Below are positions 20,086 to 31,654 of a stretch of DNA of 64,000 nt, piece by piece. The position numbers were made by a program, and so were the translations under genes. Within the stretch, counting starts at the first letter, position 1; the number at the start of each line of letters is the position of its first letter. Location: positions 3,410,001-3,474,000 of the forward strand of contig NC_085884.1 in NCBI RefSeq assembly GCF_035222275.1, read 5' to 3'. The notes under the pieces were generated by a model, which worked only from the letters and a program-made list of their open reading frames with translations, searched no databases and was not told the DNA's origin. The DNA comes from Podospora bellae-mahoneyi. Taxonomy: Eukaryota > Ascomycota > Sordariomycetes > Sordariales > Podosporaceae.

Positions 20086-22602
20086 ATGGGCGAACAACAA
20101 AGCACAAGCTCAGAACAACCACCACCACCGCCACAACCCAAGTCCATCAGCCCCTATGGCCCCGCCAGGTCAACCGTACAGGGCGCTCCCCTCACAAAAG
20201 AGGAGGTTGAGCAATACAATGACTTCTTCAAGGCGTCACTGTACCTCTCCCTGGGGATGATCTACCTCCGCTCCAACCCGCTCCTCACCACCCCCCTCGA
20301 CAAATCACACTTCAAGGCCCGCTTGCTGGGCCACTTTGGCTCCGCCCCAGGCCAGATCTTCACCTACATGCACTTCAACCGTCTCATCAAGAAGTACGAC
20401 CTTGACGCGATCTTCATTTCCGGCCCAGGCCACGGTGCGCCTGCTGTTTTGTCACAGGCGTACCTCGAGGGGACGTACAGCGAGGTTTATCCCGAGTGTT
20501 CAGAAGACGAGGAGGGCCTCCGCAAGTTCTTCAAGCAGTTCTCTTTTCCCGGCGGGATTGGATCGCATGCCACGCCAGAGACACCGGGTAGTCTGCACGA
20601 GGGTGGTGAACTGGGGTACAGCATCAGCCATGCGTTCGGCGCCGTGTTTGACAACCCTGATTTGATTGCTGTGACGATGGTGGGGGATGGCGAGGCGGAG
20701 ACTGGGCCGTTGGCGACGAGTTGGCACTCGACCAAGTTCCTCAACCCGATTACCGACGGTGCTGTGCTGCCGATTCTGCACCTGAACGGGTACAAGATCA
20801 ACAACCCCACCATTCTCGCTCGGATCAGCCACGATGAGCTGGAGAGCTTGTTCAGAGGGTATGGCTACCAGCCTTACTTTGTCGAGGGCGACGATGTGGA
20901 AAGCATGCACCAAGCCATGGCCGCCACGCTCGAGCACTGCGTGCTCGAGATCAGAAAGTTTCAGCAACAGGCGAGGACGACAGGGAAGGCGTTCAGGCCG
21001 ATGTGGCCGGTGGTGATTCTGAGAAGTCCAAAGGGTTGGACTGGGCCGAGGAAGATCAATGGCAGGCTGGACTACCTTGAGGGATACTGGCGCTCGCACC
21101 AGGTCCCTTTGACGGATGTGCACAAGAACCCGGAGCAGTTCGCCCTGCTGGAGAGCTGGATGAGGAGCTATGAGCCTGAACGGCTGTTTATCGCCAACGG
21201 GGGCAGGATTTCTTCCTCGCTTCGACAGGCGCTCTGTCCCACTGGCAACAGGCGCATGTCGGCCAATCCGGTCGCGAACGGGGGGATGCTTCAGAAACCG
21301 TTGAGGATGCCTGATTTTAGGGATTATGCTTTGGGGGTCGACCACCCGGCCGAGACGCTTTCCGCCTCCATTTCGAACATGGCGCGGTTCTTGAGGGATA
21401 TCATCTCGCTCAACCCGAACAACTTTCGGCTCTTTGGTCCTGACGAGACGGAATCCAACAAGCTCGGCACCGTCTATGAAGTGGCCCAAAAAGTCTGGAT
21501 GGGGGAGTATTTCCCCGAAGACCTCAACGGGGGCAATCTCGCGACAGAAGGGAGGGTGATGGAGATGTTGTCCGAGCACACGTGTGAGGGTTGGCTAGAG
21601 GGTTACCTCTTGTCCGGGAGACACGGCCTGCTGAATTCCTACGAGCCGTTCATCCACGTCATTGACAGCATGGTCAACCAGCACTGCAAATGGCTCGAGA
21701 AGTCGCTCGAAGTTTCGTGGAGACACCCCATCCCGTCCCTCAACATTCTCCTCACCGCTGTTGTCTGGCGGCAGGACCACAACGGGTTCACGCATCAGGA
21801 CCCGGGGTTCTTGGACGTGGTGGCGAACAAGAGCCCGGAGGTGGTGAGGATTTACTTGCCGCCTGATGGGAACTGTTTGCTGTCGGTGACGGATCACTGT
21901 CTCCGGTCGAGGAACTACGTCAATGTTATTGTGGCCGACAAGCAGCCGCATCTGCAGTTTTTGTCCATGGCTGATGCGATTGTTCATTGCACCAAGGGGA
22001 TCGGGATCTGGCCTGGTTTCTCGTCCTGCCCGGCTGGCTCGGCACCGGATGTCGTCATGGCTTCCTGCGGCGACATCTCGACTCAGGAATCCCTCGCCGC
22101 CATCTCGCTCCTCCTTGACCATTTCCCCGCCCTCAAGATCCGCTGCGTCAACGTCGTCGACCTCTTCAAACTGATCAGCCATGAGGAACACCCCCACGGT
22201 TTGACCAACGCCGAGTACGAGGCGATTTTCACGGGGGACAAACCGGTGGTGTTCAACTTTCATAGCTATCCTTGGTTGGTCTACCGGCTGATTCATGGAC
22301 GGAAGAATGCAGAGGGGGTGGTGGTGAGGGGTTACAAGGAGAAGGGGAACATCGACACGCCGTTGGAGTTGGCGATCAGAAATGGGACCGATAGGTTTTC
22401 TTTGGCGATGGAGGCTATTGATCGGTTGAGCGAGGCTGGGGGGGTGTTGGAGGGGAGGGGAGGCGAGGCGAGGGAGTTGTTGAGGAACGAGCAGGTGAGG
22501 TGTCAGATGAGGGCTTTTGAGGAGGGGGTTGATCCGGTGGAGGTGACGGGGTGGGTGTGGCCTAGCGAGAGGCGAGGGCTCTGGAGTGAGCGGAAGCATT
22601 GA
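20086..22602 (+). CDS. XFP: Phosphoketolase (xylulose-5-phosphate / fructose-6-phosphate phosphoketolase)
   Basis: Single-exon 838-residue protein, full length for the family. The TPP-dependent enzyme splits xylulose-5-P (or fructose-6-P) with phosphate into acetyl-P and glyceraldehyde-3-P (or erythrose-4-P). In fungi acetyl-P can be passed to acetate kinase. Visible motifs: SGPGHGAP (about 112-119), GGELGYSISHAFGA, the TPP-binding GDGEAETGPLATSWHS (from about 201) with LNGYKINNPT downstream, the second TPP half RQDHNGFTHQDPGF (about 564-577), and the C-terminal CVNVVDLFKL and FNFHSYPWLVYRLIHGR. A proline-rich 20-residue N-terminus precedes the core; there is no targeting peptide, so it is probably cytosolic. 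Composition changes from C-rich (20221-20340: 50 C, 22 G) to G-rich (22441-22560: 68 G, 9 C). Closely related bacterial genes exist, but introns, codon use and flanks here give no sign of recent transfer. Confidence 0.96.
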   Translation: MGEQQSTSSEQPPPPPQPKSISPYGPARSTVQGAPLTKEEVEQYNDFFKASLYLSLGMIYLRSNPLLTTPLDKSHFKARLLGHFGSAPGQIFTYMHFNRLIKKYDLDAIFISGPGHGAPAVLSQAYLEGTYSEVYPECSEDEEGLRKFFKQFSFPGGIGSHATPETPGSLHEGGELGYSISHAFGAVFDNPDLIAVTMVGDGEAETGPLATSWHSTKFLNPITDGAVLPILHLNGYKINNPTILARISHDELESLFRGYGYQPYFVEGDDVESMHQAMAATLEHCVLEIRKFQQQARTTGKAFRPMWPVVILRSPKGWTGPRKINGRLDYLEGYWRSHQVPLTDVHKNPEQFALLESWMRSYEPERLFIANGGRISSSLRQALCPTGNRRMSANPVANGGMLQKPLRMPDFRDYALGVDHPAETLSASISNMARFLRDIISLNPNNFRLFGPDETESNKLGTVYEVAQKVWMGEYFPEDLNGGNLATEGRVMEMLSEHTCEGWLEGYLLSGRHGLLNSYEPFIHVIDSMVNQHCKWLEKSLEVSWRHPIPSLNILLTAVVWRQDHNGFTHQDPGFLDVVANKSPEVVRIYLPPDGNCLLSVTDHCLRSRNYVNVIVADKQPHLQFLSMADAIVHCTKGIGIWPGFSSCPAGSAPDVVMASCGDISTQESLAAISLLLDHFPALKIRCVNVVDLFKLISHEEHPHGLTNAEYEAIFTGDKPVVFNFHSYPWLVYRLIHGRKNAEGVVVRGYKEKGNIDTPLELAIRNGTDRFSLAMEAIDRLSEAGGVLEGRGGEARELLRNEQVRCQMRAFEEGVDPVEVTGWVWPSERRGLWSERKH

Positions 22603-25089
22603 TGATGGTAATGATGATGGTGATGATGATGATGATTTTTGGATAGGAATTTGCGAGAGATCGGATAGGGTTTTGGGTTTTTTTTTTCCTCTTTTTCTTT
22701 TTTCCTTTTTTTTTCCGGGTTATTATTTTGGTTACCTTTTATAGAGAATGTTATAATTCTTACTTTTATCCTGATTATCGTGATCTACCGCGCGATGAAA
22801 ACCCAACGAGATATGGACATGTAGTGATAATCAAGCACGTTCTATTGTCTATGTACGGATGGCTAAACTGCCACCATCAACCACTGCAGGCAACAATAAG
22901 GTATCAACCTCCTCCCCTCTCCAGCATCATCAAATCGGGCTTCATCAACCACAAACAGTAAGACAACCCCCAACCCCCCCATGTCTCACCCCTTATCGCC
23001 GTCCACACCTACCCCTGTTCGTACGAGAGTACCTTACACCTCGGGCTTCACCTCATAATTCACCGTCTTCTTTCACCGAAGGGTTGGTATATAACCTATT
23101 CGGGCCATCGGCCGACAATTCTTTGTTGCAATTGCTCACAACGTCAGGTGACACCTCGTCACACACCAATTATTTCCTCGGCATTCTCCGAATTGTTTGT
23201 TTCTTATCACATCGTTCCATGCTTGTGACGCTGACGATGGTATGGACAGTAGGCTGTGGTGACTACCTAGGTACGTTACGGACGGTGAGGAGTGATGGAT
23301 GGATTGGGCCCGTTTTTCCCCCAGATAATAATCATGTACGAGAGAGATTTTGACGGGTTTGTGGTTGGGGTAGTTAGTACAACACAGGGTACCTATGTAT
23401 GTTGTTTGTGTGTGTCCCCCTAAAATTTACAACAGGGGCATTGGGGTGGGGGGTCAGAGGTTCCCGAAGGTAGGTATCATGAAAAGAAAAGATAGAAAGA
23501 AAAAGAGTGTGGTTGCACCACCGCCGACAGTCATATCCTTAATTTTCTTAGCCAAGTGCCCCGGATATTCATCTTTGGATGTAAGTTTTTGTCTTTGTGT
23601 CACTGGTATCAAATCCAGACCGAGGGACAGAAACGGGGGTGTGTGTGTCTGTGTTTGTTTTGACAGCTGCTGTGTACAAGTCAGTCCGACGAGAGATCTA
23701 GATCAAATGTTGTAGATTTATCCTTCTCTCGGGTCCCGGCCGAGGGAGGGTGGTGGTTTGTGGAAGGGTATGCCGGACGGCCGTAACATGGAGGAGGGGA
23801 GAGAGAGAGAGAGGGAAAAGAGATCGGGATATTTATTGATTGGGGATTCCACATGTGGAGGTGTGGCGTTGAGATTGTTGGTGTTGCTTCCCTGATCCTT
23901 GGTAGGCAGCAGTTCCAGGCTGTTGGGACGGGCGGGTATGTTTAGCTGAGAGGTTTAGATTCAGATACATGTTTCATGTTTGGCAACTCTGTCTGCATTT
24001 ATTGGCAATGCACATCATCAATAAAAAGCCCGAGCGGGTGTCTGAGCGAGAGGCGAGAGATGAGAAGGGAGACAGGGCAAGTTCGGTCGCGGATCATTTT
24101 CCGCAGATAGATTGAAGACCACCCCGCTATGAAGGTGACGAGAAAAAAATGGCCATCACCGCCTTTTGTAAGGCAACGTGGAGGAGGGGCACCACGAGAG
24201 AGGGGCACGGTTGTGTTGAACAGGGCAGGGCCAAGAACACCATGGCAGGTCACCAGCCAATCGTGTGGTCCCGGGCCCTGGTGCCTCTCGGCATTGCGAC
24301 AACAAGATTCGCTGACCCCCCTGGGGCCCGAAACACCACCACCACCACCTACAAGTCATTCCCATGGTTGGCCTCCTCTGGCCGCGAAGATCATGTTCCC
24401 TCTTTGTCCGTTATCCATCCATGTCTTTCTTCCACTAGTCTTGGGCGGGGATGAGGGGTGTTGAAGAGATATCGATATCATAGCTCATAGCTACACTGCA
24501 GAGAAATGCGGCCTTTTCCCTGCGGTTCCAAGGGGCCCCGGTTTGATGCTACCATGCTTGCGCAACCATCATCCGAACCCTTTTCCTCTTCTACATATCT
24601 GATATATCACAGCCTGGAGAAGTGGAGGAGGGCCCGGGACAGCAGCCAAAACCGTTGGAGGAGCAAGGCGCGCACGGACACGATAAATCCATATCTGCTC
24701 AGTTATAATTTCCAAAAGAGAGCAGTTACATTCCCACTCCCACTGCCCCCTTTTCCATCACTTGATCCTCTGACCAGGTTTTTTATTTTATTTTTCACAT
24801 TTTATTTTTTATTTTCTCCTCAATTCTTGCGCACCGCACTCGGCGGCCGGCATTTCACTGCTCCAGCTGCCCGCCCCCCCCCCCCCCCATGATCCCCAAC
24901 CTGGACGTGCCCGCACCCCTCCCCCAGTTGCCCCCGTCCTATCAACAGGGGAGTTCGGTCGACGCTGTGGAATCAGCAAGGCCCCCCCTCCAAACACCAA
25001 CCGGAGGTTTAGTTTTGCACAGGGGACTCCACTGGTGCCCCCCCAACACGTTTCCGCATTCAACCCCCAAGTTTCCTCTCTCTCCATCT

Positions 25090-25170
25090 CCAGTTCCAGT
25101 TCCAGTGCCAGTTCCAGTGCCAGTGCCAGTGCCAGTGCCAGTGCCAGTGCCAGTTCCAGTTCCAGTTCCA
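25090..25170 (+). repeat. CCAGTK hexanucleotide minisatellite
   Basis: About 13 tandem copies of CCAGTT or CCAGTG, ordered with T at both ends and G in the centre. It lies 700 bases upstream of the RasGAP start codon. Confidence 0.85.
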
Positions 25171-25267
25171 TCTCCTCGTTCGCTTCGCCTCGTCTCGCCG
25201 CCAACATCCATCCATCATCGGCCATCCATTCATCCATCCATCATCGCATCCAACTGCCAGCAGCACG

Positions 25268-25312
25268 ACACACACACACACATACACACACACACTCACA
25301 CACACACACCCG
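25268..25312 (+). repeat. (CA)n microsatellite
   Basis: Interrupted CA dinucleotide repeat in the RasGAP upstream region. Confidence 0.85.
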
Positions 25313-25870
25313 AACTCTCGCGCACACAAAGCCACCCAAAAACAGGCACCGGGCTACCACCCATCCATCCAATTCCCCTTTCATTGAACAAAGTTGGTCA
25401 AGGTCTTTCAACAGCAATTCCTCCGTAGCGCGTATCTCTTTTTCGCTGCCACCCGCCCCACCGCCCCCGACCGACCCCCCGTTTTCCAGGTCTCTCTCCC
25501 TCCCTCTCTGACCACGAGCGAACACGAGCGACGGATTGAAACTTGGCGATTGGAAAAACACACACATCCGGCCCCCCTTTGGTCTTTCTGTATACAACTC
25601 TCACCGTCTCCCTACTCCGTATATTCGTTTCAAACACATACGGACCGCCACACTGTCCCCTGTTATCATCTCTAGTGCACGGTCACTTCGCCGACTGCCG
25701 AAATCCCAAAACACAGCGACAGCCCAGCACCCGCCCGCAGCGCTATCCTCGTCGGCCTCTTTCCCAGCGCGCGCGGGTCCCATTCCCTACTGCTACATCA
25801 TCACCTCCCAACACCCGAATAATCAACTCGGCGCTCCTCTTCAATTGTCCTCGGCGCGGTTGCGCCAACA

Positions 25871-28371
25871 ATGTCTGTCATGTTACAGACACCTTCCAGA
25901 GCTTCCACCGCCTCCTCCTCCTCCTTCCAGCCCATATCCCGCCAGAACACAATGTCCTCCTACGACGGCTCGCGGTCCGCCCGCCAGTCCAAGCGGTACT
26001 CCATGTCCGCCCTGTACATGTCCATGTCAGCAAATGAGTCGGACCTCGTGATTGAAGATGACCTTGCCAAAGGTTTGTGGTTCGTTGATTGAAGATTGGG
26101 CGGGGTGCTGACCTTTTCCAATAGCGCAAAAGACATTGCGAGACCTGAAGGCCAAGATCTCGTCGCAGTCAAAGAAGAACTTTGTGCTCGAAAAAGATGT
26201 TCGGTACCTCGACTCGCGCATCGCCCTGCTGATTCAGAATCGCATGGCGTTGGAGGAGGTATGTTCGCTCTGCTTCGAGGCAACATTGGTTGCAATCACT
26301 GACAAGATCAACCACAGCAAAACGAAGTCGCTAGTCACCTCGAAGATGCCGCCGAAATGCAGGAGGGAGTCTTCCCCAACGACGACAAGACCCAAAGATA
26401 CGGAAACCTGCTGTTCCTCCTGCAGTCCGAACCCAGACACATTGCGCACCTCTGTCGACTCGTCTCCATGTCCGAGATCGACTCTCTGCTGCAGACAGTC
26501 ATGTTCACCATCTACGGAAACCAGTACGAAAGTCGCGAAGAGCACCTGCTGCTCACCATGTTTCAGGTATGTCTTGGCCCGAAAGAGCAAGCCGAACCAT
26601 GCTAATAGCCAGAAAGTCTGTCCTCACGTATCAGTTCGACAACACGCCCGAGTACTCGTCGCTCTTGCGCGCCAACACCCCTGTTTCACGAATGATGACG
26701 ACTTACACCAGAAGAGGTCCCGGCCAGAGCTTTCTCAAGGCAGTGCTTGCTGACAGGATTAATGGCCTGATTGAGTTGAAGGACTTGGATTTGGAAATTA
26801 ACCCGCTCAAGGTTTACGAACGCATGATTGAACAGATTGAAGAAGACACGGGCAGTCTTCCGGCTTCGCTGCCAAAGGGCATCACGGCCGAACAGGCCGC
26901 CGAGAACCCCCAGGTTCAAGCCATCATCGAGCCGCGCCTGACCATGCTGACTGAGATTGCCAACGGATTCTTGACCACCATCATCGACGGCCTCGAGGAA
27001 GCGCCCTACGGAATCCGCTGGATCTGCAAGCAGATTCGCAGCTTGACCAAGAGAAAATACCCAGACGCCAACGACCAGGTCATTTGCACCTTGATTGGTG
27101 GCTTCTTCTTTTTGCGCTTCATCAACCCCGCCATCGTCACGCCCAAGTCGTACATGCTGATCGACGGCACCCCGGCCGACCGCCCCAGGAGGACGCTCAC
27201 CTACATCGCCAAGATGCTGCAAAACCTGGCCAACAAGCCATCATACGCAAAGGAACCCTACATGGCCAAGTTGCAGCCGTTTGTCCTGCAAAACAAGGAC
27301 CGGATCAACAAGTTTATGCTGGACCTGTGCGAAGTGCAAGACTTCTACGAGAGCCTCGAGATGGATAATTATGTCGCCTTGTCCAAGAAAGACCTGGAGC
27401 TGTCGATTACCCTGAACGAGATCTACGCCATGCACTCGCTGATTGACAAGCACAAGGGGGAGATTTGCAAGGACGCGAATTCTCACTTGTCCATTATCGT
27501 GAATGAGCTGGGCCCCGCGCCGTCGCAGGTGCCGAGGAAGGAGAACAGGGTGATCAACCTGCCGCTGTTCAGCAGGTGGGAGACGGCGATTGATGACCTG
27601 ACGGCCGCGTTGGACATCACTCAAGAGGAGGTGTTTTTCATGGAAGCCAAGTCGATCTTTGTGCAGATTTTGAGGACGATCCCGGCCGGATCCTCGGTGG
27701 CTAAGAGGCCGTTGAGGCTGGAGAGGATTGCGGATGCGGCAGCAACGAGCAAGAACGATGCGGTCATGGTGCGTAAGGGCATCAGGGCGATGGAGCTGTT
27801 GAGTCAGCTGCAGGAGCTGAAGGTGGTGGACAAGAGCGACGGGTTCATGCTGTTGCGCGATGAAGTCGAACAGGAGCTGCAGCATCTGGGGAGCCTGAAG
27901 GAGGGTGTTGATCTCGAAACCAAGAAGCTGGAGGAGGTGTACAAAACGATTAGGGATCACAACTCGTACCTCGTCGGCCAGCTCGAAACATACAAGAACT
28001 ACCTGCACAACGTCAGGAGTCAGAGCGAAGGCACGCGACGAAAACAGCAGAAGCAGCAGGTTCTCGGACCCTACAAGTTCACACACCAGCAGCTCGAAAA
28101 GGAGGGTGTCATCCAGAAGAGCAACGTTCCGGACAATAGGAGGGCGAACATCTACTTTAACTTTACGAGCCCGCTGCCAGGAACCTTTGTCATCTCGCTT
28201 CACTACAAGGGGCGGAATAGAGGTCTGCTGGAGCTTGATTTGAAGCTGGATGACTTGCTGGAGATGCAAAAGGATAACCAGGACGATTTGGATCTCGAGT
28301 ATGTCCAGTTTAATGTGCCAAAGGTGCTGGCCTTGTTGAACAAGAGGTTTGCGAGGAAGAAGGGGTGGTAG
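25871..28371 (+). CDS. gapA: Ras GTPase-activating protein (GapA/Gap1 type) with RasGAP and RasGAP C-terminal domains
   Basis: Four exons: 25871-26072, 26125-26258, 26318-26566 and 26617-28371, giving 779 residues. The last acceptor was placed at AAAG so that MFQ continues into [13 protein letters not shown]; a CAG acceptor at 26634 also keeps frame but drops conserved residues. The protein stimulates GTP hydrolysis on Ras and so limits polarity and growth signalling. The RasGAP domain covers roughly residues 140-480. It has the arginine finger Arg213 in [10 protein letters not shown] (absent from IQGAPs), the stabilising [10 protein letters not shown] motif (about 360-369) and the RasGAP_C domain near 560-779, ending [10 protein letters not shown]. 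The N-terminal 60 residues are Ser-rich and disordered. It is close to Schizosaccharomyces Gap1 and Aspergillus GapA. Introns are 50-59 nt. Confidence 0.93.
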
Positions 28372-29631
28372 TTGAGCAAGGGAGGGGGGGGAGGGAAGGC
28401 GTTTTTGTTTTTTGAGGTTGACCGTTGATACCACTGTCGCTCTGTTTTCTCTTCCCTTTTTTTTTTTTTTTTCTCGTTGCGTTTTGGTTTTGGTTTTCTG
28501 GTGACGATTGCTTCAGCTGCACATTTGGGTCTTTTTTTTGCTTTTCCACTCGCGTGCGGTTCTTAGCCTGCGCCCACGGCGATGTCTTTTTTTTTTCTTT
28601 CCTTGTCTTCTGCTTTTAACGATGTGATACCTTAGCCATGGGACCTACTTGCGTATTATACAGTCTTTGTGGTCAGCTGGCTGATATCTAATCTAATTTA
28701 TGGAGGGGTGGTTCAGATTGGGGGTTTTTGGGGGTGGTGATGGTGGTGGGTAATGAGGACGATACACACTTGAGGGCTGAATGATATAAATTACACACAC
28801 ACACACACACACAAACACACACAACACACAACAAACAACACACACAACACACAACAAATAACACACACAACACACAACACACAACACCAACGATTGAATT
28901 GATTGCATGGAATCATATCGAGGCTGGGGAAGAGGGGGAGAATGCATACGCGAGGATTGGGGACGGAGGTGGGGAAGGGGGGAAGGGATGAAGGATGATG
29001 ATACCTTTTTTTTTGTTTTGGTTTATTTGTTACTTGCTCTGGGAGGGGGGGTTGGAGTTGCCGTGTGAGATGGAGGCGTGGGAGAAGCTGCAACTTAGGT
29101 TTGGTACGATAGTTTTTTCTTGTCTTGTGTTTACTCTTGTAAGGGAGGAGGAGGTGATAAAGTTGCGGCTGGCTGGTCCGGAAGTTGAAGTTGGATTGTT
29201 GTCACGGCAAAAATGGAATGATTGAAGTTGAGGGTTGGACAGGTTCGAATTATGTGTTGTTATTAGGCCATATTTTTGTTTATTCTTTTGTTTGTGCTTT
29301 TTGATGTTTTATGAAAGGGATTCGCTATGTTGTTGTTGTTGTTGTTGTTGAGTTGATGAATACTTTTGGTTTGCGTGTGCGGTTGGCTGTGTGATGATTT
29401 TGGGGGGAGGTGAGTGTGTGATGGGTGAAGGGGATGGTGGTGATGGAGGTGAGATACCCCAGCAATTTTTGAATGGATAGCCTTTGACGGCAGAGTTCAA
29501 TATGAGGATGTGTTTCCTGTTGATGAATACCTCTCTTCCTTGCCCAGATATCCAAGTACGTCTTTGCGATTATATACACAGCCATGAATCCCCCTCCTAC
29601 GTGCATTCCCTCCTACCCTTTTCTTATACCC
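28372..29631. other. Intergenic region between convergent RasGAP and MFS genes
   Basis: About 1.26 kb of 3' flanks. It holds poly-T runs near 28455-28470, a CA/ACAAC repeat (28793-28888) and a (TTG)n repeat at about 29329-29350. No gene seen. Confidence 0.55.
28793..28888 (+). repeat. (CA)n and ACAACAC repeat tract
   Basis: Pure CA for about 20 bases, then imperfect ACAACACAC units for a further 75 bases. Confidence 0.8.
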
Positions 29632-31654
29632 CTAAACCCCCATCTCCCTTCCCCGTCCTTTCCCCTCCTCCACTTCTGTCTTTTCACCCTCCCCCTCCTC
29701 CCCTTCAACATCCCTCCCACCCCTCGCCGCCCTCCTCGCCGCTCTCTTCCGCCTCCTCTCGGCCGTTTTCTCCTCTCTATCCCTCTCCTCCCTCATCAGC
29801 CTGATCACCCTCGACTTCCCCCTAATCCTCTCCCCCCACTTATAAAACAAGAACGGAATCGGCACCAGCATCACCTCCAACCCCCCCAGAAACGTCCCCG
29901 CCCACTGCGGACTCATGGCTTTGTACATCGCCGGCCCCGCCAGCGGCAGCGCAGCCCCAAACACTGACCTCATCACCGCGTTCCCTGCCAGCGCGGAAGC
30001 GGCGTATATCCCGTACGCTCCCGCGAGGTAGTTGCTCCCGTAGATGAACGAAAGCGTGTTGCCCATGCCGAAGGGGACGGAGCCGAACAGGAGGGAGATG
30101 GAAGGGTGGATTGAGGCTGGGAGACTGGTCCAGCTGAAGACGAGCTGGCCGATGGGGGTGAGGACGGCACCGACGCACATGATCAACGCTGTGGCTTCTG
30201 GTGCCGGGCGGGACGGGTTGAGGGGGTCGCGTTTAGGGGAGGAGTTTATCATTTTCCGCCACAAAGGTTCCAGGAAGATGGAGAGGAGGGTGCCGAGGCC
30301 GATGCCGAGGAAGGAGAGGCCGGTGAGGGAGGGTGACCAGCCGCGGTGCTGGGTGAAGATGATGGGGTAGGCGATGAAGCAGAGGTAGAGGATGCCGTAG
30401 ATCACGGATATCCTAGGGGCCGTTTGTTAGCCGGGGATGTTCCCGAGACAGCAGGAAGGGGGACGGCAGGCACCAGATATTAAAACACCACAAAATCGGC
30501 TCCGTCACCGCGAGCACAAACGGCCGGGACAGATTCAGCTTCAACAACCCCCATGTTGAAACAGACCGCTGGTCGTATTTACACCACCAGTTCTCATCCC
30601 CCGTCTCCTTCCTCCTCCGCGCGGCTTTCTGCTTTATCAGCGTGGGCAGGTAGGATTCTCGGACGAAAAAGGTGAGGACAAAAGCGATGCCGGAGAGGAT
30701 GATGGCCAACCAGTTTCCCCACCGCCAGCCGAGGTAGTCGTTGACGAAGCCGCCGATCAGGGGGCCGGTGACCGGACCGTTGAGGGGGGCGATGGACCAT
30801 AGTGACATGCAGAGGGCGAGGTACTTGTCTGAGGAGATGTCGACTACTGTTCCGGGAGAGTTGGAGATCATGGCTGAGCCGAAGAGGGCGCTGGGGGATT
30901 TAGCATGCTGACACAAGGAGAGGGGGGAAGGGGCATACCCGAAGAAACGGACTATCACCATCTCTGACAGCGAGTCGGCTAATCCGCAGGGGATGATGAG
31001 AACAATAAACGCGGCGAGGCAGACGAGGTAGACTGGTCTGCGGCCGTAGAGCTCCGACATGGGGGCTACGATCACCGAGCCGGCTGCTAGGCCTAGGAGG
31101 TAGGTTGTCAGGCCCAGGGTGGCGATGGGTTTGGAGGTGATGTCGAATTCGTCCATTATTTTTGGGAGGGTGGCTGTGTAGGAGGTTGAGTAGAGCACTA
31201 CAACCCAGGTGGAGTAGGAGACCGTGATGATGGTGTAGGTCCTGTACCAAAAGGGCCAGTTCATGGGGTGCTCGGGGTCGTCCGTGGAGATGGTGACTTC
31301 GTAGTCTGGGGGGCGGGAGGCGGCGGAGGTGATGGAGGTGCGGCCGGTGCGGGTGTGGGTGAGGTGGTTGTTGTTGTTGTTGTCGGCATCTTGTTGGTAG
31401 ATGGCGTCGGTTTGGGGGATGGATGTGGTTCGGCCGAGGGCGTGTTCGAGGGGGGATAGGGGGTCGCCGTTGGAGGAATCTGAAGAGGTGGTGGTGAGGT
31501 GAGAGTGACGGGAGGAGGGCCGCGAGGGGTGAGAGCGGGACTCCTTTTCTGGGTGGAATAGGGGGCTGTCCAATGTCGTGTTATTGGATGAGCCGCCGGT
31601 AAGTGTGTGGGAGGTCCCGCGGGCAGCGCTCTGGTCGAGCGAGTCGGCTGTCAT
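29632..31654 (-). CDS. Major facilitator superfamily transporter, DHA1 drug/polyamine:H+ antiporter type
   Basis: Three exons: 31654-30939, 30890-30474 and 30412-29632 (introns 48 and 61 nt), giving 637 residues. The N-terminal ~120 residues are a hydrophilic Ser/Thr/Asn-rich cytosolic tail. Then come NWPFWYRTY before TM1, the A-like motif APMSELYGRRPVYLV between TM2 and TM3, and GLADSLSEMVIVRFFGALFGSA. Motif C (antiporter signature) appears as NGPVTGPLIGGFVNDYLGWRW. Six further segments lie in the last exon (SVIYGILYLCFIAYPIIF, LIMCVGAVLTPIGQLVF, others). The C-terminus is strongly charged. These features fit plasma-membrane DHA1 exporters such as the TPO/FLU1 group. The substrate cannot be told from sequence. 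The first exon is C-rich on the sense strand and the last G-rich, as in several neighbours. Confidence 0.9.

Larger units (their letters stand above)
22603..25870. other. Intergenic region of about 3.3 kb before the RasGAP gene
   Basis: It contains the phosphoketolase 3' UTR with GAT and poly-T runs (22600-22730) and a short AG repeat at about 23803-23822. The probable long 5' leader of the RasGAP gene is crowded with repeats (25090-25311). The frame at 24889-25428 is a translation of the repeats. No other gene recognised. Confidence 0.5.

Noticed and set aside
20500-21579. 359-codon open frame antisense to phosphoketolase
   Set aside because: Shadow of the GC-biased third codon positions of a well-supported gene; no family resemblance. 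The same holds for 21595-22599 minus.
24889-25428. 179-codon open frame rich in Val-Pro repeats
   Set aside because: It is a translation of the CCAGTK minisatellite and CA repeats; all frames through this stretch stay open.
27241-28434. 397-codon frame antisense to RasGAP
   Set aside because: Shadow frame; the plus strand encodes the conserved RasGAP and RasGAP_C domains.
28793-28888. Possible CRISPR-like spacing of ACAACAC units
   Set aside because: Units are irregular dinucleotide-derived repeats without unique spacers, in a eukaryotic genome.
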